Origin: Symbiodinium natans
Lineage: Eukaryota; Sar; Dinophyceae; Suessiales; Symbiodiniaceae
Length of the DNA: 35,000 nucleotides
NCBI GenBank assembly: GCA_905221605.1
Contig: CAJNDS010002146.1
Location: forward strand, 558,406-593,405
Reading direction: 5' to 3'
Numbering within the stretch: position 1 is the first letter of the stretch; each line of letters opens with the position of its first letter. The position numbers and the translations under genes were made by a program. Shown here piece after piece: positions 27,217-35,000 of this stretch. The notes under the pieces are model-generated. The model was not told where the DNA came from. It saw only the letters and a program-made list of their open reading frames with translations, and ran no database searches.

Positions 27217-27500
27217 CCACACTATTCCCCATAAAATGAATAAACCTAACCTTGCCCAGTTTAGGATGTTACATCACCTGATAAATAGGATGAGATAGAG
27301 TATTTTAAGGATAATGAGCTACTAGTTGTGATTTATATGTTCACGGTGATGTAATATCACAAACTGGGCGACCCCATTACCTTGTCCATTTTGGATAATT
27401 GCACCTTATTTTCTATATGGTAAAGTGTTTTAGGATATTATGGCTATGATCTGGGCCACGGTGGTGCAATTACCCAAACTGGGCAAGGCCTTCCCTGACT
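27217..27500. repeat. Right terminal inverted repeat
   Basis: Reverse complement of 7504-7783 with about a dozen differences, several of them one-base indels in G or C runs. The outermost 120 bases are identical. It ends CCCTGACT followed directly by CATGA. Confidence 0.92.
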
Positions 27501-27505
27501 CATGA
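27501..27505. repeat. Target-site duplication, right copy
   Basis: CATGA directly after the right terminal repeat, identical to 7499-7503. Confidence 0.85.
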
Positions 27506-27740
27506 ACCCCTGCAACCTGAAACCCATCGCTGGGCCTTGTATGTCAGGCCCTCGAGGGACGACACCTGCCAGTTGCGGTTTTAGGGGTTTAGGGTTTAGG
27601 GGTTTAGGTTTCGGGTTTAGGGCTTCGAGTTGCGAGCGGGGTATTGAATTATGGGAAACCTAAGGCTTGCCTAGAGGAGGCAAAACATGCACCCAACATG
27701 CCAGGCTTGGTTGGGGCCAACAGGCTGCTCCAGACTGGCT

Positions 27741-27881
27741 ACTTGGAGGTTCATGGTACTTACTAACCAATTCTAGCTGTACTTATAACCATACTAGGCC
27801 ACGTAAGGGGCTTACAAGTACAGTTATAAGTACTGTTTCAAATTGGTTAGAAGTACCATGAACTGCCATGAACCTCCAAGT
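27741..27881. mobile_element. MITE-like fold-back element, family A copy 2
   Basis: Arms ACTTGGAGGTTCATGG and CCATGAACCTCCAAGT, interior pairing through GTACTTACTAACCAATT and its degenerate complement. The right arm holds a small internal duplication of CCATGAAC. It lies only 240 bases from the viral end. Confidence 0.78.
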
Positions 27882-28194
27882 TGGGTATCCTTGGCCCAAG
27901 GCTCCATCTGGGAAACCAGGTGAGGCCGACGGACCAACTAAGGATTGCTTTCTTCGTTCTCCTTGTGCTGCCAGTGTGGCGTCAGTGCATGTGGAAAGCC
28001 CTTCCTTTTCTTCCTCTCGGGTAGGGCATCATTGGCGTAGGACTTTGTGCACCCTAAACCCTAAACCCATACCTAAACCCTAAACCCTAAATCCTAAGCC
28101 CTGAACCCTAAACCCCAAACCCTCGGAGCACATGGAGGCGACTTTGAGAGTTTCGGTCCATTATGGGATGTGAACTCAACGTATGTAGGGTTTA

Positions 28195-28285
28195 AGGTTT
28201 AGGGTTTAGGGCTTAGGGCTTAGGGTTTAGGGTTTAGGGTTTAGGGCTTGCGGTTTAGGGTCTAGGGTTGAGGGTTTAGGGGTCC
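28195..28285. repeat. Interstitial telomere-type array (TTTAGGG and variants)
   Basis: About a dozen units of TTTAGGG with GCTTAGG variants. A CCCTAAA array in the opposite orientation lies about 75 bases to the left (28053-28125). Confidence 0.8.
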
Positions 28286-28766
28286 TTATGACTACCTGAG
28301 GTAGACTCAATCAAGGGGTCTTGGGTTCCCTTGTATCTTGTGGCCTGCCCGAACCCCTAATCCTAAGTCTTTAATTAAACCCGTTTTCGCCCATCCTACA
28401 TTCGCACGCCTCCGTAAACATTCAGCCCTTAGCCCCCTAAAACCCAAAACCCTAAAACTCTAAAAACCCTACCCCCTAGGCAACCAATTCAAAAAGACGC
28501 CCCCCCCCCCCCCCCCCGGTAACGCGCCTGAAAGGCGCTGATCCCCAGTTTCTGCGCGACCTTGGCGTATGGACAATATCCCGCCAGGCAAGGTGGCGGG
28601 CGCGTAACGTAGCAAACAGGAAAAACCATGCCGAGTTTTCTGCTAGGAATAGTAGTCACAAACATGAACACAATGGCAGTATCAACAAAAATAACAAGAC
28701 ACGCAAGATAAGACTCGATAGTCAGAGTACGCACAACAACAATATCTGTTATTCGGGTCAAATGCT

Positions 28767-28946
28767 CCTTGGTTCATGGGCAGTGGGTGCTTTTTGCAAC
28801 TTAAGCCGGAACCCTACTAACCAATTATAACTGTACTTGTAACCCTACTTATAATACCCCTAAAGGGCCTTATAGGGGTTATCCCGATTATAAGCAGGGT
28901 TAGCAGCCCAGTTATAAGCGGTTATTCAGGCCCATGAACCTCCAAG
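28767..28946. mobile_element. MITE-like fold-back element, family A copy 3, degenerate
   Basis: The right arm CCCATGAACCTCCAAG (28931-28946) is intact. The left arm survives only as CTTGGTTCATGGG near 28768-28780 and is separated from the interior by extra bases. The interior words CTACTAACCAATTATAACTG and GTACTTGTAACCCTACTT match copy 1 almost exactly. Confidence 0.65.
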
Positions 28947-30094
28947 AAGGCATTCAGGAGCTAAAGCCCGACTTACAACCCTGAATCCTGCGCCCTATAA
29001 CGCGTGGGTATGTCCCAAAATAGGGGTCCCCCGTTTACACCCCAAAATAGAATAGAAACCCCTTAAATAGGCTCCCTAAAAAAGGGAAACCCCCACCTAG
29101 AGTTAGAGTGCTGCGGGGCTGGGCTGCACACGGCATGCGGGGGGGGGAACAGCTCCCGAAAACACTTTGGCAAGGTTCCCTCCCCCAACTCGCGTTACTC
29201 TCGGATACGCAGGCTGTTCAGCCGCCTGCAGGGTTCATGGGGTTTAGGGCTTAGGGATTTAGGCAAGGTTTAGGCTTCAGGGTTCGGGGTTTAGGGTTCA
29301 GGGTTGAAGGGTTTCGGGCTTTGGGTCGCGCAGATTGGCATGAAATGATACCTCGACCTCGCGTTTGACGTTTCGGCATGGCAACCGAGGCACGCGGACA
29401 TTCATCGCGCGGTCATCGAAGAAGAGCATGTCCCGAAAACTGATCCCTGCCAAACACCACCAGAAGTCAGAACATTGCTGGTAACTCGCGGGTAGAGGTT
29501 CCCAAGCAGTATGCGGTAAAGAGTGTGTTCCAAACTACCCCTTGTCCCTAAACCCCTAAACCCCTAAACCCTAAACCCCGAAACCCCTAAACCCCTAAAC
29601 CCTATTCCATATTCCCGAATGCAAAGGCCCTGGGTGTACCACTGGCGACCGCCACGCGGCGGATTCGAACATCGGGTTTTGGAGTGGCGGGGCTCTGGGT
29701 TCCAGGGTCATCTAGGGCTCAGGGTTCAGGTTTGGGGCTTAGGCTTTAGGGTTTAGGTTTTAGGGTTTAGGTTTTAGGGTTTAGGGTTCAGAGCTTAGGC
29801 TTTAGGGTTTCGGGTTTGGGGTGGAATGGACAAGTTACACGCTTGGGCTCGGTCGATAGGGTTTTGCAAGGGAACCTCGGACCTTAAACCAAGGGATTAA
29901 GGTCCATGTCACGGAGTAAATTTGAAGCAGCACAGCTCAGGTTCTTAAGTCTCTTTACCATCACGGTTGGTGTAGTAACCCTAACCCTAAACCCTAAGCC
30001 CTAAGTAGCTTGCTGAGCCACGACTCCCTCCTTTAACCATTTCGTCACTGTCGAGACGAAAGCCAAGGAGCGAGACTCACGACCGCAAGCTTCT

Positions 30095-30207
30095 ACTTGG
30101 AGGTTCATGGGTACTTAAAAACCCAGTTCTAGCTGCACTTCTGAGTCCCCGTAGAGGTTTCAAGTGCAGTTCTATGGTGGTTTGTAAGTACCCATGAACC
30201 TCCAAGT
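30095..30207. mobile_element. MITE-like fold-back element, family A copy 4
   Basis: Arms ACTTGGAGGTTCATGGGTAC and GTACCCATGAACCTCCAAGT are exact complements. The interior is shorter and more diverged than in copy 1. Confidence 0.78.
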
Positions 30208-30384
30208 GCTCCATCGATTCTCTCCTGTAGACCCACCCTAAACCTTGGTAACCCAGTAATCATACTCTGGTAGGGGCACCGTTTTTGGGTTGGTTACTTT
30301 ATAACCTTGAACCAAAATGACAAGAATATAAACTCAAAATCTGCGAAAGTCTTTTTAAGCCAATACTCGCAAACCCGCATAATT

Positions 30385-30530
30385 CCCTAAACCCTAAACC
30401 CTAACCTAAACCCTAAACCCTAAACCCTAAAACCTAAACCCTAAAACATAAACCTTAAAGCCTAAGCCCCAAGCCCTAAACCCTAAACCCTAATTACCCT
30501 AATTACCCTAATTACCCTAATTACCCTGCA
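30385..30530. repeat. Telomere-type array grading into a 9-bp repeat
   Basis: CCCTAAA units and variants to about 30492, then at least four exact copies of CCCTAATTA up to about 30527. The 9-bp unit looks like a local amplification of a mutated telomere-type unit. Confidence 0.8.
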
Positions 30531-31083
30531 AGCCGCAGCAGAGGCCCACCACACCAAGCCTGATCTTGCCGCGATTTCGTTGAAGTGCAGTGTCTTGCTT
30601 CCGGGATGAATGACCTGGACAGAGACCCAAGTCTAAGGGTAGGTACATGGTCCCTTAATACGGACCCGTAAAAATAAGTACCCTTAAAAAGGGTACCCCC
30701 TATACGTCCCTTGATATACCCTATACAAATTAAGGGCCCATACATCAGAACCCTTCAAAGGTGGTAAAGGGACCATATTAAGGGCTCATGAAGGTACCCT
30801 TAGACCAAAGGGCCAGATTCCTTATAGACCCTTTAGACCTCAGTAATTAGCCCCTAAATGGCCCCAATGTACCCAAAACCTCGCTAAACATCCAGGGCTG
30901 GTTCTGCAACGCTCTGGTCCGAATGCCATTTCGAGATTCCTCGGGAGCCCAACATTGAGCTTTATCAGGTTTGCGTTCCGTCTTAAGGCCTACAAGTCTG
31001 AAACTCCAAACCCTACCTAAGCAGGGGTAGGGAAGGGGCCTGAGGGCTCGGGGTGTAGGCGTAGGTTCAGTCTTGACGCCAGA

Positions 31084-31116
31084 CCCCCCCCCCCAAAAAA
31101 AAAAAAAAAAAAAAAA
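31084..31116. repeat. Poly-C joined to poly-A
   Basis: C11 directly followed by A22, then telomere-type words. The same C-run/A-run junction recurs at 32713-32741. Confidence 0.85.
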
Positions 31117-32712
31117 CTAAACCCTAAACTCTAAACCCCAAACTAGAAACGCCGGATGCTTGCAGTCCAAGGAACCACCAGTTTTGGGTCAATCCCGCCC
31201 GAGCCAGTACCTAGGTCTGTGCAAAGGGAGAGGACAAGAATCGCCTTGAACTTCCTAAAGCCTCCCAAAAGGGTTTAGAATTAGGGTTTAGGGTTTAGGG
31301 TTCAGGGCTTAGGGTTTAGGGCTTCTGTCGCTTTCAAGATTACGGTTAGCTGCTTGGGCCTTTGCAGGGTGAGGGAGTTCATTGTGGCATTTGGGGTCTA
31401 CGTGGCCGCGGCTCAGCGTTTGGGAGGTCCTTGGCTCCCACAACCTTTGTGCGAGATACGTTCCCCACGGGGTCGTAAAGGGACCGTAATACATACGTAA
31501 ACGCTTTGGTGCTCAAGTAATGAACCCAAAAAAAAACCTGGGCTGGGGCGCTTCTCTCAGACCAACGCACGAGGCTGGAGTTTGCTGAGGGATTGCAGCC
31601 ACACACTGATCCCACGCCCCTGAATCAACGCGAGCAGGCCCAACGCTGAAGCCAAAACTGCCCAGACCCCCAACTCATGCACCAAACCCACGGCCAGGGA
31701 GCGTTCCTTCAGTAGGCCCAAGTGTTGCAGAAGGGAGGTGCAGACCTTCTCCTCTACCACGCATCGGGCTCGTGTCAAGTTCGGGATTAGGGTTGCGTTT
31801 GGGGTTGCAGGGCAATCCAGAATGCCTAAATCCCAGAAACCCTAAACTCCCCTCCCCCCCCCCCCCCCCAAGGCCCGATTTTGGGCTGACGGTGAGGCCT
31901 GAGGGCCCAAATGCTGTCTTCTGGGTGTAGGGACTCCGAAACCCTTAACCCCACCCTAAACCCTAAATCCTAAACCCTAAACTCTAAACCCCAATCAAAC
32001 CCCGAGCTTCGCGGATCCTGGGAGTTTGCAGATGCCACCGCGATGCGCCATGGGCACTCCTTCATCGGGGGGTGGGGGGGTGCCCTAAGGGCTGGGAACT
32101 CTTGGCCCAGTAGCCGTAAACCCCAAACCCGGGTTTAGGGTTTAGGGTTTAGGGTTTAGGGTTTAGGGTTTTGGGTTTAGGGTTTATACCCTACACCTTA
32201 CTTTTCAGGCAGGCATCTGCAGATGGCTTTAGCGGTTGAGTGGTTTAGGGTTTAGAGCTGGGCTCTCTCTTATTGTGTGGTCTCTATAAGGTCCTTTCGC
32301 CTACCTCAACGACGAAGCTTCCCCGGCCCGAAAAAAATCACCACATGCAGAACTCCCAGCCCCGAACAGCTGTCTCAAACCCCACCTCGGCTAAGGAAAA
32401 GGGCTGCGGGGATGTCTTAGGGTTTGGGGCCTTTGAAGTTTTAGGCGGGGAAGTCAAAGGCAGGGCACGTGGTGCAGACTAGGGGCGCACTAACCCTAAA
32501 CCCTAAACCCTAAACCTGAACCCTGAACCCCAAACCCTAAACCCTAAACCCGCTGGCTGTAAAGCATCGTGTTGCCTGCCTGAAGTTGTCTCTCAGACTC
32601 AAAAAGCTGCCAGGCATTGACTTTCCGACTTGGAGCATTACAGCTACGATTCTTGAACCCGCACAACGAAGCAAGCCCTCAATCCCTGTAAACCCGACAA
32701 GGCTAGCCCCCG

Positions 32713-32748
32713 CCCCCCCCCCCCAAAAAAAAAAAAAAAAACACAGAA

Positions 32749-32786
<38 letters not shown>
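32713..32786. repeat. Poly-C, poly-A and GA microsatellite
   Basis: C12, A17, a short spacer, then about 15 GA dinucleotides. Confidence 0.85.
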
Positions 32787-32791
<5 letters not shown>

Positions 32792-32878
32792 CAAACACAT
32801 GAAAAACCCATCTACATTCAAATGCAGGTGCAATTTTGCAGAAATACACACCCTGAGAACAAACAAACGATACACCCC

Positions 32879-32879
<1 letters not shown>

Positions 32880-32916
<37 letters not shown>
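32880..32916. repeat. CAA trinucleotide microsatellite
   Basis: About 12 tandem CAA units; open frames across it are low-complexity artefacts. Confidence 0.9.
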
Positions 32917-33620
32917 GGTCAAGGCGCATGCTGGGAACCCGTTCGTATCTTGGTCTGCCTCATGGTTAAGGCGCGTGCTGGGCACCCGCGCGCGTGCGTG
33001 CGGGTGCCCAGCCACCACCACGCACGCGTGTGGGCGTGGAGTTTTGGATGGGAGGGGGGGGTGGGGCCGCACGGGCACCAGGGGAGGGGGGGAAGGGGGC
33101 GCGCGCGGAGGGGTTACAGTATTGCGGGGGCACGGTTACCAGGGCTTTTGGCTCATGAATCCAGCGGCCAAGGGTGTGAACGGTTAGACCAAGAATTCGG
33201 CTGTCATGTTTGCTGTCGTAAAGGGGCGGTTACAGGAGCTGGAGATAGAGGGTGCGGAGTCCAAAAGCCCAGGTTAATAGGATGTGACGTGTGAGGTGGG
33301 GGTACAAGGGTGAAGAGAACATAATTAATGCACTTATAAGGAACGAAGTGACGCATGAAGTGCATGAATTATGTGAACGAAACAAAGTACCCGGGCAAAT
33401 AATATAATAATAGTGTCGCCCGGGAGTGAATAAAGAGTGAACGAAGTGAAAGCAGCAGAGATACAAGTGCACTGGGTGAGCACTTCAGGGACAACGTGGC
33501 GTGGCTTGTGCGGGGGTCGGCATGTCATGGTTGCGTTTGTTACGACGGTGTGTGGGTTGCCAAAAAGCAAAACAACCCCAAACGACCACTACCACCCTGC
33601 TTCCTCTTCCTCTGCCTCTT

Positions 33621-33740
33621 CTTGGAGGTTCATGGGTACTTATAACTCCAATAATAAGTGTACTTATAACCTACTTAGGGGACTTAGGGGGCTTATGACT
33701 ACATGTACACTTGGGGTTATAAGTACCCTCAACCTCCAAG
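33621..33740. mobile_element. MITE-like fold-back element, family A copy 5
   Basis: Arms CTTGGAGGTTCATGGGTACTTATAA and the near-complement ending CCTCCAAG; the interior pairs through GTGTACTTATAA-like words. Flanks are CTTC-rich on both sides, so a target duplication cannot be told from local repetition. Confidence 0.78.
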
Positions 33741-35000
33741 TTCTTCTTCAGCTTTCCGTCTTACTGAGGCCCAGACACGTGCAACCCTGAGCCGTTTGCG
33801 TGGATCTGTGGTCAGGAGGCCACGGATGAGATCCTTCTGGGAGTTCAGGTGTAAGGTCTAAGGCTTTGTTTGTCGCTCTGCGGGTTTCGGGCTGATGCCA
33901 CGAGATTGTTCCCAACAATGTCTTCGAATCTGGCGCCGCCCTGTGTTGACGTGCGCTTCCTCAACTCCCAAATCCTACTTCTTCTATCCAGGCACTACGC
34001 TTCAATACCAGGTCCTTGCAACCAGCTGTGCAGGGTGGTAGCGTGTACTTGCCAGCCCGGATCTTCTTGCGCAACGCGATGTTGTTGCGATCCTAGCATG
34101 GTCACAATCCCAGGTCAAGGTCTGGGGTTTAGGGCTTGAAGTTCTGCCCGGATGTCATCGACGCAGGGTTAGTGAATACAAGTAAAGCTTGTAAAAACAA
34201 CACTGCGATCTTTCTGCGACAGTCTCAACAAAACCGGATCCGGACCAAGGAACTGCAGCCAGGGAATAAGTGGAACGTCAATCGTCGGATATGGGGGTTT
34301 ACGAAAATAGGGGAGCCCACTATACACCCCCGAATAGCAAGGTCCCCTGATAATAAGGACCCCAATAAGGTACCCCTAATATTGCAAACCTCCAGAATCA
34401 GCCCAGGCTGAGTTTGATCAAACGCGCGCCCCGAGTCAGAAGTGATGGCACCAACATGCAATCAGAAGCGCTGATTGAACAATGCAGTATGCTAGCCAAC
34501 ATCGACGTCATGAAAGAGCCCTCTTACCCTACTGTGAGTTCACCAGCATCTCCTCGAATGGGAGGCAGCCGCACACGGTAGCCTGAGTATGGAGACTGGA
34601 AAGTCATTAGAGGAGCAAAGGGCCAGAATGCTTACACTATGTTTGCTTCAGGGAACGTTGTTTTGCCTTCTGGCTGTTGAAATGTGAAGGACGCTCTGGT
34701 TCGTCCAGCACGGCACATTCTGGTCGAAGGCGTCTGGCCCCGCAAGCGGAACCTTCTGTATGGTTCCCCATAGCCCAAGGGCACTCTTAACATCTGAGAT
34801 CACAAACTCTGCCGGGCACGAGCTGCTAGTTTGAAGCTCCTTGCGGCCTGCATCTTGATGGATAAAGCAATGATGGCAAACTATGCGCCGCCTCAACCCT
34901 AAACCCTAAACCCTCTTTTCAGATAGAATTTAATACTTATAATACTTATAGTATTCGCGGGCAATGGTCAAAACTCGCGGGCAACGGTCAGAACAACTGG

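Larger units (their letters stand above)
7504..27500. mobile_element. Endogenous Polinton-like virus (PLV), complete end to end
   Basis: A 19,997-bp element with terminal inverted repeats of about 280 bp starting AGTCAGGG and ending CCCTGACT, and a 5-bp target duplication. The AT-rich core contrasts sharply with the host. Hallmark genes present are a double-jelly-roll major capsid protein (13122-14588), penton/minor capsid (15446-16315), packaging ATPase (9586-10354), rve integrase (22975-23895) and a polymerase-helicase replication protein (18567-22468). This set defines the Polinton/PLV/virophage assemblage. The lipase-like gene, S74 fibre and capsid sequence favour PLV over virophage or classical Polinton. 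Several genes are broken as read. Confidence 0.93.
27506..35000. other. Host flank, no convincing gene
   Basis: Same character as the left flank: short telomere-type arrays in both orientations, four family A fold-back elements, homopolymer and dinucleotide runs. Open frames are short and without recognisable domains. The minus-strand frame beginning at 27505 may be the upstream part of the host exon cut by the virus. Confidence 0.6.

Noticed and set aside
7504-27500. Virophage or classical Polinton instead of PLV
   Set aside because: Capsid signature, lipase-like gene, S74 fibre and the SF1-helicase fusion fit PLVs better; no virophage-type protease or primase-SF3 helicase was seen. A capsid phylogeny could still change this.
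32537-33078. Open frames with poly-Val, poly-Asn, poly-Thr or poly-Leu tracts
   Set aside because: They are translations of the CAA and GA microsatellites.

Overview
The window is nuclear DNA of a unicellular eukaryote, most likely an alga or other protist, carrying one integrated Polinton-like virus (PLV). The species cannot be fixed from sequence. The host part (1-7503 and 27501-35000) is GC-richer, has few convincing open frames, and is full of short interstitial arrays of a telomere-type repeat, CCCTAAA/TTTAGGG, in both orientations. It also holds poly-C and poly-A tracts and two families of short fold-back (MITE-like) elements. TTTAGGG-type repeats occur in several algal and protist lineages as well as plants.

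The viral element runs from 7504 to 27500 (19,997 bp). It is bounded by terminal inverted repeats of about 280 bp (7504-7783; 27217-27500) and a 5-bp target-site duplication CATGA (7499-7503 and 27501-27505). Its AT-rich core (about 7784-24842) carries a PLV gene set. Left to right these are small zinc-binding and coiled-coil proteins, an FtsK/A32-type packaging ATPase, a small coiled-coil protein, a large fibre-like protein with a peptidase S74 chaperone end, a double-jelly-roll major capsid protein, a lipase-like alpha/beta hydrolase, a penton/minor capsid protein, three accessory virion-type proteins, a giant polymerase-helicase-HNH replication protein on the minus strand, a small charged protein, a retroviral-type (rve) integrase and a cysteine-rich protein. 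I found no adenovirus-type maturation protease.

Genes lie in short divergent or convergent groups with very small AT-rich gaps. Three replication-side genes share an upstream motif ending TTAAAGAAATA, and AT-rich hairpins sit at the 3' ends of genes. Structural genes have TATA-rich leaders instead.

The copy is damaged as read. The integrase has an in-frame TAG, and a coiled-coil gene near the left end has an in-frame TAA. The ATPase, a virion-type gene, a Cys-cluster gene, the replication protein and probably the Cys-rich 3' gene each need a one-base shift at a homopolymer. Either the provirus is decaying or the assembly has homopolymer errors. The alternatives can be separated by resequencing.

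Between about 24843 and 27216, inside the terminal repeats, lies a GC-richer, host-like block. It has telomere-type repeats, a 23-bp minisatellite and one intact 384-codon gene encoding a long coiled coil followed by an HNH-like domain. This is either cargo captured by the virus or a later nested insertion. The virus landed in a host open frame with an acidic carboxyl end (7295-7503).
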